The notes: generated from the letters alone by a model not told the origin. A stretch of DNA of 64,000 nucleotides from Streptomyces candidus (GCF_014207445.1 NZ_JACHEM010000017.1:32441-96440), one strand, 5' to 3'. Shown: positions 30,744-39,660, counted from the first letter of the stretch. A program made the numbers and translations.

Positions 30744-31352
30744 TTGAAGATACGTAAGGTCACGCGTTCGTTGTCGCGGGCAGCCGCAGCCGGTTCGCTC
30801 CTGAGCGCGGGGTTGCTGCTGGGGGCACCTGTGGCTACTGCAGCGCAGCTCTCCGACGCGCAGTCCGTCCCGACGGTCAATATTCCTCGTGATGACGATC
30901 TTCCGGCTGACGCATTCTTCCAGGACGCGCCCCTTGACGGTTCGGTGCCCGAAAGTCAGGATGCGAGGCTGGCTCCAGCCGCTGTCGCCGGTGGCAACAA
31001 CAAGTGGGGGTGCGGTGCCACCGTCGGCAGTCCGCACCCCTCTGGCGGAGCGGTGAAGGTGCACGGGACCATCAAGTGCAAGGCCGCGGTTCCCAGTGGC
31101 AAGGTGAGCAATGTGCAACTGTGGCGAAGCCGGTGGTGGGGCTGGGAGAAGGTCGGTCCGGCCAAGAGCTACAGCAACACCAACGCCAAGTACATCGATG
31201 CTTCCACCACCTACAAGCCGGGAAGTAAGGAGTGCCACTACTACCGTGGGACCGCTACCTTCACTATCACCGGCGTTTCGCCGAACGAGGTCTTCAACTA
31301 CGACCAGCACTACCTGAAGGGGAAGAAGGAGCCGTGCGGAGTGAACTGGTGA
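30744..31352 (+). CDS. Secreted protein of unknown function
   Basis: 202 residues from a TTG with GGGGGA 6 bases upstream; an ATG at 30699 has no ribosome site and would put an odd leader before the signal. LKIRKVTRSLSRAAAAGSLL, SAGLLLGAPVATAAQLSD is a Sec signal peptide with a probable AxA cleavage. The mature protein ends in a Trp/Tyr-rich domain (VSNVQLWRSRWWGWEKVGPA) with four Cys, likely two disulfides. GC content is lower than in the transfer region, suggesting different origin. The next two genes may be functionally linked. Confidence 0.65.
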   Translation: MKIRKVTRSLSRAAAAGSLLSAGLLLGAPVATAAQLSDAQSVPTVNIPRDDDLPADAFFQDAPLDGSVPESQDARLAPAAVAGGNNKWGCGATVGSPHPSGGAVKVHGTIKCKAAVPSGKVSNVQLWRSRWWGWEKVGPAKSYSNTNAKYIDASTTYKPGSKECHYYRGTATFTITGVSPNEVFNYDQHYLKGKKEPCGVNW

Positions 31353-31383
31353 CCCTTCCGCCAAACGGGAACAAGGCGGGGCG

Positions 31384-31971
31384 TTGACTACGCTCTTCCA
31401 CTGGCGAAAGTCGGGGTGGCTCGATGACATCGGGGACCCCGACTTCTCCGCCTACGTCCACGTAGCCGACAGATCGGCCGGTACAGCGCCCTTCTCGCTC
31501 CACACGCGACCCAGGAGTGCGGTCTGGGCGGCCCTCCTCTCCGATCTCGGTGGCCCCTGGATCGCGGAGTACTCGCAGAACGGTCCCTGGTGCCGCCAGG
31601 AAGCCGACGGATCGTATGAACCTGCGGAGGAACTCACGCTCGCATCAGAGTCCTTGATCGAGCTGTGGCGCCTCCGGTTCCCCGACGCCTCGGACGCCGC
31701 ACGCGAGCCGAACCCTCAGTTCCTTGCGCTGAACGACGATTATGGCCAGGACATCCGCTCTGGGATTCTCGCTACTCCCGAAGACGCAGAGGTTCTATTC
31801 CGCGTGCCGCAGTACCGTCACGCGCCCGGTAACCACATGCGCCCCTTTACGGCGGCTGCCGCGCGTTGCGACCAAGCTGAGATCCGTATGGGGAACGACC
31901 TCGCCTTGGTGCGTTCCCTCGTCGGAAATGAGCTGGTAGGCCTCAGCGTGATGATGCGAGAGAGCGGTTAG
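31384..31971 (+). CDS. Unknown soluble protein next to secreted protein
   Basis: 195 residues from a TTG with an AAGGCGGGG-like site. LTTLFHWRKSGWLDDIGDPD and IAEYSQNGPWCRQEADGSYE suggest a compact alpha/beta protein. No motif is recognised. Size and position next to a secreted Cys-containing protein would suit an immunity protein, but nothing in the sequence proves it. Confidence 0.55.
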   Translation: MTTLFHWRKSGWLDDIGDPDFSAYVHVADRSAGTAPFSLHTRPRSAVWAALLSDLGGPWIAEYSQNGPWCRQEADGSYEPAEELTLASESLIELWRLRFPDASDAAREPNPQFLALNDDYGQDIRSGILATPEDAEVLFRVPQYRHAPGNHMRPFTAAAARCDQAEIRMGNDLALVRSLVGNELVGLSVMMRESG

Positions 31972-32517
31972 GTGCGAAGGAGTACGAAGGCGGGAATCGC
32001 TGCGGTGTTGATTGCTGTGCTGGCGGGCGGCTGTTCGTCATCGGAGGCCGGTTCATCCTCCGCAGCGCGTTCCGCTCACCCGTCCGATGCCTCGGCGAAT
32101 CATGCGCCGCCCGTAGCCAGGTCATCTCCCGGCGGTGCCCGCCTGGCCACTGCGGTCGACGGATGGTCGGGAAGTCCCGCCCTGCCAGAACAACTCACCT
32201 GGCCCCAAAGCGACCAGAAAATATCGCGTATTTACATCGAGCACGAAACGTCGCCAACGTCATTGGTAATCAACCGATTTGCTGATGTGGATCGCGAGGG
32301 GATCCCTGAGGAACGAGGGCAGCAGTCATTCCCGTGTGCGACCGGCGAGACAAAAGTCGACGAGCACGCCTGCAGGGTGCACGAGGAGAGTCCGGGGTTG
32401 TGGGTCGTGGAGCTGGGAAAGCGTTCCGCGAACACACTTCGCTTCGGGGTCGTGAATGCCGAGTGGAGTGGTGAGAATGCGGCGAACTCCCGGTTCATGA
32501 CATGGCAATTGCCGTAA
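31972..32517 (+). CDS. Lipoprotein
   Basis: 181 residues from a GTG abutting the previous TAG. The N-terminus VRRSTKAGIAAVLIAVLAGG then C at residue 21 is a lipoprotein signal with lipobox LAGGC, followed by a Ser-rich linker and a domain with two further Cys (QQSFPCATG, DEHACRV). It would be anchored to the outer face of the membrane. Gene order suggests joint expression with the two genes upstream. Confidence 0.65.
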   Translation: MRRSTKAGIAAVLIAVLAGGCSSSEAGSSSAARSAHPSDASANHAPPVARSSPGGARLATAVDGWSGSPALPEQLTWPQSDQKISRIYIEHETSPTSLVINRFADVDREGIPEERGQQSFPCATGETKVDEHACRVHEESPGLWVVELGKRSANTLRFGVVNAEWSGENAANSRFMTWQLP

Positions 32518-32519
32518 GT

Positions 32520-32870
32520 TTGTCGTTTGGCCTCTGGCAACCACGTCCTGTGGGCGCGCATATGTCTGGGAGTGAAGCGCTCGATGAGAGGCGAGTAGCT
32601 GTCATTGGCATGGCCGTAATCCATGGCCTTGTCCACGAGGCCGGGGGTGTAGCCGGGAAACGCGAGGTCGATGGTCCGCGCCCCGCTGTCGCGGACCAGC
32701 TCCTCGACCGAGGGCCGGTGGCATTTACATGGCGCTGATGTCTCTGGACCCGCCCGGCAAGGGCCGCAAGCGGTGGACTATGCGCTGGAAGGCACCGCTG
32801 GACGCCTTCCCGATCAAGTTCGCAGGCCGACTCACCCCGGCCGCCAACTGAACGTCTCAACAACCACGAT
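32520..32870. pseudogene. Degraded mobile-element or gene fragments
   Basis: On the minus strand, 32730-32530 reads VEELVRDSGARTIDLAFPGY, TPGLVDKAMDYGHANDSYSP, LIERFTPRHMRAHRTWLPEA, clearly protein-like but without start or proper end. On the plus strand, 32731-32850 reads MALMSLDPPGKGRKRWTMRW plus KAPLDAFPIKFAGRLTPAAN and stops, resembling a transposase C-terminus. Neither is intact. I cannot name the families with confidence. Confidence 0.4.
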
Positions 32871-32960
32871 GAGCCGTTAACTTGGCACACCCGATAGCCG
32901 CCGACCCCACCCCCGAGATCCTCATCGACGACATCTTCACCACCAGGAAGCCGTGACCTG

Positions 32961-33016
32961 CGCACAAACGGGCCCGGCCACCCCCTTCCAAGGGGGTGGC
33001 CGGGCCCGTTTGTGCG
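32961..33016. terminator. Very long hairpin terminator for the par operon
   Basis: A 25-bp perfect stem starting CGCACAAACGGGCCCGGCC at 32961, with its complement ending at 33016 and a 6-base loop. It lies 28 bases beyond the parB stop and also faces rightward transcription from the lipoprotein side, so it can act in both directions. Confidence 0.8.
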
Positions 33017-33043
33017 TTCAGAACCGGTCAAGCTCCGTGCGGC

Positions 33044-34048
33044 TCAGCCGTCTTTGTTCGCCAGCAGAAGGATCGACGCGAGCCGCTTGCGGTGTACGAG
33101 CGTCATCCGGTCGCACACCAGCGCAGCCACCGCTTCGGGGTCACTCCAATCGATGGGCTCCGGCCGCATGCCTCGATCCGAGTCCGTTGTCTTGGCCGTC
33201 TGGGCCTGGGCGTTCCCGTCGCTGAACGCTGGCGTCGGGGCGGGCACTGCTGCCGGGGTATTAACGGCGTTAACGGTCTTAGCGGTTGCGGGTTCAGGAG
33301 AAGCCTTGCGGTCGGAGCGCTGCCGAGGGGTATTAACGGCGTTAACGGCCTTCGCTGCTTCGGCGGCTTGCTGTTCCTTCGGGAGGCGCCCGATACGGCG
33401 GGCCGGTTCGACCTTTAGCTCGCCCGCCTCCACCCGCTCCTGGAGTTCCGGGGTGAGCTCCAGGAGGGCGAGACGCTGGGACACCCAGGCTGGTGTCTTA
33501 CCGAGGCGTTTTGCCACCTGGTTCTGGGAGCCGTGGACCTCCTTGAGTTGCTGGATTGCCTTTGCCTGGTCTATCGGCGGAACGTCCACGCGGTGGATGT
33601 TCGCGATCAGCGCTGACTCCAACATGTCGGCAGCAGAGACAGCGAGGTCGTCGTTGACGTCGATGCGGAGCTGGGGGAGTCCGACCGACCTGGCGCCTGC
33701 GAGGCGGCGGTTGCCGTCGATGACGACGTACTCCGCGTTGCCGATGGCGTCGGCCTGGTCGTTGTGCACGGCGAGGAAGGCTGCCCGCCGCACGACAGCG
33801 ATGGGCTGGAGCTGCCCCCGCTCCTTCAGAGAAGCACCGGTCTCCTCGACGTCAGTCAGCTCGTCACGCGGATTGAACGGGTTGTGCGCAAGCTGCGCGA
33901 GATCCACGGCTGCCGGGGGGCGCTTTCCTTCACCAGCGATGATCTGCTGACGCGTACGGATACGTCGCGGGGGCGGGGGACTGGCACCGTTTTCCCCTTC
34001 CTCGTCCATGTCGAATCCGCGGGTGACGCGCTGCGGTGAGGAAGTCAT
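33044..34048 (-). CDS. parB: ParB-family partition protein
   Basis: 334 residues, ATG overlapping the parA stop. ParB/Spo0J features: VVIDGNRRLAGARSVGLPQL (the GNRR motif used for CTP binding and spreading), ALIANIHRVDVPPIDQAKAI, then a helix-turn-helix NQVAKRLGKTPAWVSQRLAL. The C-terminal region has two near-identical stretches (KAVNAVNTP and KTVNAVNTP). With ParA it should segregate the plasmid by binding a parS-like centromere, which is not obvious, although palindromes at 36626-36676 are a candidate. Confidence 0.9.
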   Translation of the reverse strand: MTSSPQRVTRGFDMDEEGENGASPPPPRRIRTRQQIIAGEGKRPPAAVDLAQLAHNPFNPRDELTDVEETGASLKERGQLQPIAVVRRAAFLAVHNDQADAIGNAEYVVIDGNRRLAGARSVGLPQLRIDVNDDLAVSAADMLESALIANIHRVDVPPIDQAKAIQQLKEVHGSQNQVAKRLGKTPAWVSQRLALLELTPELQERVEAGELKVEPARRIGRLPKEQQAAEAAKAVNAVNTPRQRSDRKASPEPATAKTVNAVNTPAAVPAPTPAFSDGNAQAQTAKTTDSDRGMRPEPIDWSDPEAVAALVCDRMTLVHRKRLASILLLANKDG

Positions 34049-35205
34049 ACGGCGAGCTCCTTTGCCAGGTCGCGCATGGCCTGCGCGTGTTCACTGTCGG
34101 GGGCGTACTCAAGGAGCGGGATCTCTCCGTCTGCTGCCTCGCGGCCTTCCTTGAGGTCCCCGATGACGGCGAGGACAGCCGGGGAACTGCTCTTCTCCCA
34201 CTGGTCCTTGTTCTCCTTGACGAGCCTGCCGCGTCGGCTGTCGTAGGCATTGATGACGAGCCCGAGGTAGTCGACCTGGACGCGGCCCTTCTTGCACAGG
34301 TCGTCCATCTGCGCCTTGAGGAGGCGGAACGCCCGATGGGACGCCTTGTTTGCCCACACCGGCGTGAGGACACCCGAGCGGTACCCGAGTTCACCGTCAC
34401 GCCGGCGTACGTAGTACAGGGCGGTGTCCATGTTCGTGCCGAGGCTCGGAGGACCGTCGATGATGATGACGTCGTAGTCGGCTTCCAGGGGCTCGAGGGC
34501 GCGTTCCAGAGCTGCCTCGCTGAAGCTGACGTTGGAGAGCGTCACGTCCCGCATGAACGCGTCGTCGGAGGCAGGCAGCAGGTGAAGGCGGTCGCCGAAC
34601 CGCGACTGGTCCAGGGCGACGAGGAGGTCGTGAATGTCGCCCTTGGCGGTGCCGTCCATGTGCATCAGCAGCGTCTCGACGTCGTCCTCGTACATGACGT
34701 CCTCGAAGCCCAGTTCAGCGGTGAGGTGCCCTTGTGGGTCGTAGTCGACCAGCAGAACGCGGTGGCCGGCCTCTGCCAGTGCCTGGGCAACGCCGGAGGC
34801 GATGAAGGTCTTGCCGACCCCGCCCTTCTGGTTGGCGACTATGACGCGCGTTACCGGCTGAGCGGTCAGCGGGGCGGAAGGGGACGGGTGGCTGTCGAGC
34901 CACATGGTCAACGCTTGGGCGAGGCCCTGGACGTAGGTGACTCCGCGCTCGGTGCAGGCGGCCTTGAAGCGGTCCGGCTCGCCAGCAGGCAGGAATGTGC
35001 CCCACGTCTTCGCGCCGTCAGTGTCTACCTCCGGCGGATTCTCAGCGGTGTACCAGGCGTTGATGGCGTGCTCGGTCGCATCCTGGATGTCCATACCGCA
35101 CTCGAACGCGCGGATCTTCAGGAGACGCCGAAGCTCCGGAGTCAGTGAGCTGATTAGCTTTTCTCGCTCGCCGCGGGGAGTTGGGATACTCATGAGGCCG
35201 AACAT
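34045..35205 (-). CDS. parA: ParA-family partition ATPase with N-terminal extension
   Basis: 386 residues, start MFGLMSIPTPRGEREKLISS. Residues 1-110 form a ribbon-helix-helix-like/helical DNA-binding region; the ATPase has a deviant Walker A NQKGGVGKT (125-133), VDYDPQG (153-159) and IIIDGPPS (247-254). Plasmid ParA proteins with an N-terminal DNA-binding part usually repress their own promoter. No clear ribosome site is visible at either ATG (35205 or 35193), so the start is uncertain. It is followed by overlapping parB. Confidence 0.9.
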   Translation of the reverse strand: MFGLMSIPTPRGEREKLISSLTPELRRLLKIRAFECGMDIQDATEHAINAWYTAENPPEVDTDGAKTWGTFLPAGEPDRFKAACTERGVTYVQGLAQALTMWLDSHPSPSAPLTAQPVTRVIVANQKGGVGKTFIASGVAQALAEAGHRVLLVDYDPQGHLTAELGFEDVMYEDDVETLLMHMDGTAKGDIHDLLVALDQSRFGDRLHLLPASDDAFMRDVTLSNVSFSEAALERALEPLEADYDVIIIDGPPSLGTNMDTALYYVRRRDGELGYRSGVLTPVWANKASHRAFRLLKAQMDDLCKKGRVQVDYLGLVINAYDSRRGRLVKENKDQWEKSSSPAVLAVIGDLKEGREAADGEIPLLEYAPDSEHAQAMRDLAKELAV

Positions 35206-35244
35206 TACTAGGTATCAGCGAGTTCTCTCCGCAACAGGCAGCCT

Positions 35245-35808
35245 TCACCCACGCGCCGCCAGTTCGTCGCCCCCGCTCCGATCGACACCGCACTCGGCGA
35301 TCTGTCGGCCGATGAACTGCCAAGTAGTCTCCTGCTCGCCTTCGTTGACCGGCCTGCCCATGAGCCCCGCCAGGAGATCGAGTGCCTTCGGCGTGACGTA
35401 ACGATCAGGGTCAGGCGACTGCGCGTGACGACAGAGCAGGTCCGCATCGACCTCCTGCTCCTGGAGGTAGCCGACGAGAACTCCCACCATGAGGAAGTTG
35501 TAGGCGAGGGCGTCAGTGAGTGCGTAGAGCACGAGGCGGTGCCACTCGCTCGGGTGGTCGCCGTATTGCTGAGCCACCCGGGCGGCTTCATCGAGATGCC
35601 GACCGCCCCATCGTGTGAAGTCTTGGACGAGAGCGACCAATTCAGCTGGCACGGCATCGGGAGCCACGACGGTGCCCGACTGCCCCTCCCTCCGGGCCTG
35701 CGAGGCCGGAGGGAGGGTATTTCGAATCTCTTGCAAAGCGGCCCGTCGGTTGAGTCCGGACAGCTCCTGCTTCCGACGAGCCGCGTTCTTACGTGCGTGC
35801 GATGCCAT
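35245..35808 (-). CDS. Hypothetical helical protein upstream of parA
   Basis: 187 residues, start MASHARKNAARRKQELSGLN with GAAGGACT upstream, on the same strand 39 bases before parA. Mostly helical (VPAELVALVQDFTRWGGRHL, DEAARVAQQYGDHPSEWHRL, VLYALTDALAYNFLMVGVLV). No family recognised. It likely belongs to the partition operon and could be a regulator or centromere-associated factor. Confidence 0.6.
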   Translation of the reverse strand: MASHARKNAARRKQELSGLNRRAALQEIRNTLPPASQARREGQSGTVVAPDAVPAELVALVQDFTRWGGRHLDEAARVAQQYGDHPSEWHRLVLYALTDALAYNFLMVGVLVGYLQEQEVDADLLCRHAQSPDPDRYVTPKALDLLAGLMGRPVNEGEQETTWQFIGRQIAECGVDRSGGDELAARG

Positions 35809-35970
35809 GGCGAGTCCTTCTGGCAGCTGCCCATGGCTGTGCGGTCCGTGGCTAGCCACGAGGGGCTCTGCTGCGAGGACGCGGTGCGTCTAGGGCCTAC
35901 CAGTTCTCCGTCATGGGCCGGACGAACACTCAGCCGGGCACCGTCGCGGCAGTGAAAGGCGGCGCCAAAG

Positions 35971-36551
35971 ATGCCAACGAACGATCGCCAAAGTGGTTAC
36001 GAAGACCGCGACCACCGGCATGCCCAGCCGGTTCAGCCATGCTGGGCTACTCCGCGACTCCCCGAGCTGAAGCTGACCCGGGCGGTGCGTGGGCCCCTGG
36101 AGAAGCACATGACGAAGAACGGCTCCAACGGACATGACGACGGCGACCGGACCTTCCACGACGTGGTCGCGCAGGAAGTCGGGCAGATCAGCGTGCTCGC
36201 CCGCATCACCGACCCGACCGAGGGCCTGACGACGGCGGGTTCGGCATCGAGCTGACCCACTGGAGCACCACCGAGAGCTACCTCGCCAACCTCGCCCGCT
36301 GACGCCGCAGTCCAGGAGACCGACCGCAACGCGCGGCCGTACCTGACGCAATGCCGCTTGTACGAGACCCCTGGTCGACCCCGAAGCCTGGCGCCCTTGT
36401 ACGTCACGTACCGATGACCGCATCCAGGAGCTGGGGCAGCTTCCGAAGGACCGCCTGAGGAAGGACGCAAGCACGATCAGGGACGAGCGCCCGCCCTTAC
36501 CCGGGCTTGAGGCCGGGCCCCGCGGCATAAAGGTCTACTCCGCGAACAGAT
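35971..36551 (+). pseudogene. Multiply frameshifted gene remnant
   Basis: Protein-like sequence jumps between all three rightward frames: ELKLTRAVRGPLEKHMTKNG and FHDVVAQEVGQISVLARITD; then GFGIELTHWSTTESYLANLA; then AVQETDRNARPYLTQCRLYE; then PLVDPEAW; then DDRIQELGQLPKDRLRKDAS, TIRDERPPLPGLEAGPRGIK, VYSANR-stop at 36551. At least three frameshifts separate the pieces, so the gene is dead. The family is not recognised. Confidence 0.6.
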
Positions 36552-36559
36552 AAGGCACC

Positions 36560-36680
36560 GGTGTTGCCGATCCACCGGCTGCCGCAATACCGGTAGCCGT
36601 GGCAACACCCACCTGAGCTGGAGCGGCAACGTTGCAGCGAGGACGAGCAGGGCTAGGCAGGACGTTGCAACGTTGCAGCT
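36560..36680. promoter_or_regulatory. Cluster of GCAACGTTGC palindromes and related inverted repeats
   Basis: GCAACGTTGC, a perfect palindrome, occurs at 36626-36635 and 36667-36676, 41 bases apart (about four helical turns). GGTGTTGCC near 36560 and GGCAACACC near 36601 form an inverted pair with the same core. Candidate operator for the downstream operon or a centromere-like site for ParB. Confidence 0.5.
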
Positions 36681-36794
36681 GCTCAGTTCTCGGGGCGCAA
36701 CACGTGCTGGACCCACCATGCTGTTCCACCTCCGGAGGTTCATCCGGAGTTTGGGACACGGCTGGATACCGGCCGCTGGCCGAAGAGGAATCTG

Positions 36795-37046
36795 GTGAAG
36801 CGTTCACTGTTATCGATGCGGGCTGCACTGGTACTGCTCCTGGCACTCCTGGCGGGGGCGGGCGCCGGAGCGCTCTGCCTCCTCGCAGACAAAACCCTCG
36901 CGGAAAGCATTCTGATCGGTGCAGGGGCGGCGGGACTGGCGGTCACGTTCTTCGACCGGCTCATCGCCGCTGAGAGCACCCCGGGCCACGCCACACCACC
37001 CAACAACCAGAGCCCGGCAGACGGGGCCGGTGCTGATAATGCGTGA
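36795..37046 (+). CDS. Small two-helix membrane protein
   Basis: 83 residues from a GTG. SMRAALVLLLALLAGAGAGA and ESILIGAGAAGLAVTFFDRL are membrane helices; the tail is hydrophilic. The next gene starts inside its last codons (8-base overlap), so it is tightly coupled to the response regulator and may be its membrane partner. No kinase motif is present. Confidence 0.6.
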   Translation: MKRSLLSMRAALVLLLALLAGAGAGALCLLADKTLAESILIGAGAAGLAVTFFDRLIAAESTPGHATPPNNQSPADGAGADNA

Positions 37047-38163
37047 TCTCCAGCCACTGGCGGACAGTCTGAGCCCGGAGTCCAGGGCACTGGCACATGC
37101 CCTGCGGGAACTCTTCCGCGGACTCGACGTATCTGTGCGCCGGTACGCCAGCCGCCGATTCCGGGATGCCGGAACGTTGTCGCGCTACCTCAGCGGCACA
37201 CGTATCCCCCCGTGGGAGGTAATCATGGATCTTTTCACCGACCTCGCCGAACACTGTGGCACTCCGCCCACCCCGGAGGCGATCGAGCTGGTACGACGCC
37301 TGCACAGCGCAGCCGTGGAAACCAGCGCGTCGCCTCGGCACGCAGTCGAGCTCCTGGAGGCCCAACTTGCGGACGCCGACCGCACTGCCCGCCGCTCCTC
37401 CACCCACGGCGACGTTCTCGGCGAAGCGCTCCTAGACCGCCAGCACCGTATCGCTGACCTCGAAGTCCGACTCAGCCAGCTCGAAGCGGAATGGAGCGCG
37501 GAGCGCGCCCGGGCCGACGCCCTGGCCGAGGCACTGGACGCCGGAGCCCAGGAACAGACGCCCGACGTTGCCGACCTCCTGCTCGAACGAGGAGTACTCC
37601 GCGATGAAGTCAGCCGACTGGCCGACGAGCTGGAGGAGGTGCAAAAGCGACGGGAGCTCGCCGAAGACCGCTGCGAGCTTCTGGAAAGGCAGCTGGAAAC
37701 GATCGAGGAAGTCGAACTGTCCCCGTCGAAAGCTGCGGCTAACCCCGTGCCTGTACCGCAGTGCATGCCCAAGGTGCTCATCGTGGACGACCAGGCCGAC
37801 AACCTGCTCGCGATGACCGCGGTGCTGTCCTCCCTCGACCAGGAGCTCGTCGCCGTGAGCAATGGACGGGACGCCCTGAAGGCCCTCCTCGACCACGACG
37901 ACTTTGCGGTGATCATTCTGGACGTCCAGATGCCAGAGATGGATGGGTACGAGACAGCGGCCCACATCAAGCGGCGCACCCGCAACCGGGACATCCCCAT
38001 CATCTTCCTCACTGCTATGGGCACCGACTCCGAACACTCCGCCCGTGGATACGCAGCAGGCGCAGTCGACTACATTGGCAAACCCTTCGACCCCTGGGCG
38101 CTCCGCGCCAAGGTTTCCGTGTTCACCGACATCTTCCTGGAACGTCGACTGCGCGCGGGATGA
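37039..38163 (+). CDS. Response regulator with N-terminal helix-turn-helix-like region and coiled coil
   Basis: 374 residues. Residues 1-95 (HALRELFRGLDVSVRRYASR, RFRDAGTLSRYLSGTRIPPW) match an N-terminal domain common in Streptomyces accessory regulators. Residues 100-225 are a coiled coil. The C-terminus is a receiver with acidic pair D250/D251, phosphoacceptor D295 (IILDVQMPEMDGYE), T325 and K348 in IGKPFD. Having the receiver last and a DNA-binding-like domain first is the reverse of usual regulators. No sensor kinase gene is visible, so the phosphodonor is unknown. Confidence 0.75.
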   Translation: MRDLQPLADSLSPESRALAHALRELFRGLDVSVRRYASRRFRDAGTLSRYLSGTRIPPWEVIMDLFTDLAEHCGTPPTPEAIELVRRLHSAAVETSASPRHAVELLEAQLADADRTARRSSTHGDVLGEALLDRQHRIADLEVRLSQLEAEWSAERARADALAEALDAGAQEQTPDVADLLLERGVLRDEVSRLADELEEVQKRRELAEDRCELLERQLETIEEVELSPSKAAANPVPVPQCMPKVLIVDDQADNLLAMTAVLSSLDQELVAVSNGRDALKALLDHDDFAVIILDVQMPEMDGYETAAHIKRRTRNRDIPIIFLTAMGTDSEHSARGYAAGAVDYIGKPFDPWALRAKVSVFTDIFLERRLRAG

Positions 38164-38515
38164 GTGCCCAGGTGGGTTCGTATGCACCGCGCCCGCTACA
38201 CGAGGACGACCAGCGTGCACACCGTCCTCAACAGCCGGACCCGCACCGTGGACCGGAAGCCAGCCGCTGAGTGCACCCGATGCACCCCGATGCAGTGCAT
38301 CCGAGCCAACGCGGCGTGCCACGTCGATGACGTCGTCCAAGTCGTGGGCTGGCCCGCGACCAGACCCAGAAGGGCAAGCCGGGAAGGCGAAGGGGGACCG
38401 TATCGCGAGCATATGAGGAAGCGCATACACCGCCGCAACAGAGCCTCGCCTTCAGTACAGACATGCGCCCGACGGTGTCCCTGTCCCGGGGGCACGAGGG
38501 TTTGGAGGAACGAAC
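38164..38515. other. Gap between response regulator and small secreted peptide
   Basis: A 36-codon frame starting at an ATG overlapping the regulator stop has no further support. A longer frame in another register carries ECTRCTPMQCIRANAACHVD, Cys-rich and possibly a remnant, but has no start. Nothing else is supported. Confidence 0.3.
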
Positions 38516-38710
38516 ATGAAGTCACTTCTTCGGCCGACCGCCCGTCTGCTGGCCGCGGGCGGTGCCGCCGTGGCACTCCTCATCGGTTTCACCGCCACCG
38601 CCCAAGCCAGGGAACTGACACCACAGTGCTCCGGTGGTTGTACCCAGTGGGCACCGGCTGCCTCCATGGCAGAGGCTGCGGGCACCGACGGCAACTGGGA
38701 ACCCAACTGA
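38516..38710 (+). CDS. Small secreted peptide
   Basis: 64 residues with TTTGGAGGA 9 bases upstream. MKSLLRPTARLLAAGGAAVA, LLIGFTATAQARE is a Sec signal peptide with AQA cleavage; the mature peptide of about 32 residues, ELTPQCSGGCTQWAPAASMA, has two Cys that could form one disulfide. Might be a signal or bacteriocin-like peptide, but no modification or export genes accompany it. Confidence 0.6.
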   Translation: MKSLLRPTARLLAAGGAAVALLIGFTATAQARELTPQCSGGCTQWAPAASMAEAAGTDGNWEPN

Positions 38711-38763
38711 GGAGGTTCTCCTGCACGGTCGGCTTCCTCCTGCCCTGCTGACCCGGCTGTCAG

Positions 38764-39111
38764 CTATCCGAGGAAGCCCAGGGCGGTGTCCGGGCGGCAG
38801 GCAGGGCACGCGTTGAGTCCGTCGGTGAGCGCACGGCGCGCCTCGTCCACGGTGACAGCGCGGCCGCGTGGGGCGGCGAAGCAGTCACCGGTGTGGACGT
38901 CGGTGGGCAGACGGGCACCCGGGGATGTGGTCACCACCCAGTCCGGGGCCGGCGGCCGGACGGAGGCCGCGCGCTGCTGGGCGGCCTCCCGCTCCCGGGC
39001 GGCGGCGAGCGCACGGCGTATGCGCACCAGCGTGAGTTCGTGCCAGCGCTCCAGCACCAGCAGCCGGTCAACGTCGGGCGGCAGGTCGTCGTACGACGGC
39101 GGCAGACCCAC
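38764..39111 (-). CDS. DUF6233-like protein
   Basis: 115 residues, start MGLPPSYDDLPPDVDRLLVL with AGGAGAG upstream. Helical N-terminus, then PDWVVTTSPGARLPTDVHTG, DCFAAPRGRAVTVDEARRAL and a closing NACPACRPDTALGFLG. The VHxGDC ... ACPACRPDTAL pattern is the Streptomyces DUF6233 family (two Cys pairs). Function unknown. Confidence 0.75.
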   Translation of the reverse strand: MGLPPSYDDLPPDVDRLLVLERWHELTLVRIRRALAAAREREAAQQRAASVRPPAPDWVVTTSPGARLPTDVHTGDCFAAPRGRAVTVDEARRALTDGLNACPACRPDTALGFLG

Positions 39112-39115
39112 CGCT

Positions 39116-39478
39116 CTACTCTCCTGAGAGAGCGCCGGCGGCGGCCGGTAGGTGCTTGGAGCGGGCGTCGACGAGGTGGGCCTTGTCCACTGACTCCCAG
39201 TACGGGTGGCTGTTCACCGCGTCCGACAACTCCAGGATCCGGGCCCGGAGCGCGGCGACCTGGCCGATCTGCTCCTCGGTCCAGCCGGGGGAGTCGGGGA
39301 AGACTTTGTGGCGCAGTTCCCCGGTCTCGGGGTCGACCGTGCGTGACTTGCTGGTGTACCCGTGCGTCGGTGTCACCGACCAGGGGAGCGCGCGGTAGAG
39401 AGCGGTGAGCTCTGCGTGTGCCTGGTTCAGCTGCTGTCGGGCGGTGAGCAGGTCGGCGGGAAAGTCGTGCGAGGCCAT
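39116..39478 (-). CDS. Hypothetical helical protein, operon partner of DUF6233-like gene
   Basis: 120 residues, start MASHDFPADLLTARQQLNQA, stop 4 bases before the DUF6233-like start. Helical ends flank an extended segment (YTSKSRTVDPETGELRHKVF). No family recognised. Confidence 0.55.
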   Translation of the reverse strand: MASHDFPADLLTARQQLNQAHAELTALYRALPWSVTPTHGYTSKSRTVDPETGELRHKVFPDSPGWTEEQIGQVAALRARILELSDAVNSHPYWESVDKAHLVDARSKHLPAAAGALSGE

Positions 39479-39660
39479 ACCCGTATCGTATGCCTGTTCG
39501 ATTCTTTCGATGGGTTGGGCGCGCAGGGCGTCCCCCGTACGGCGGCGCCCCCTTTCCTGTTCCGGGCGGCGGTTGAGCCCCTGGAATCCTCCTGGCGGTG
39601 GCGGGTCGCCACGCTGGTGCCGGAGTGCGGGAGGGGGAGAGGCGGTTCAGGCTGGGTGGC

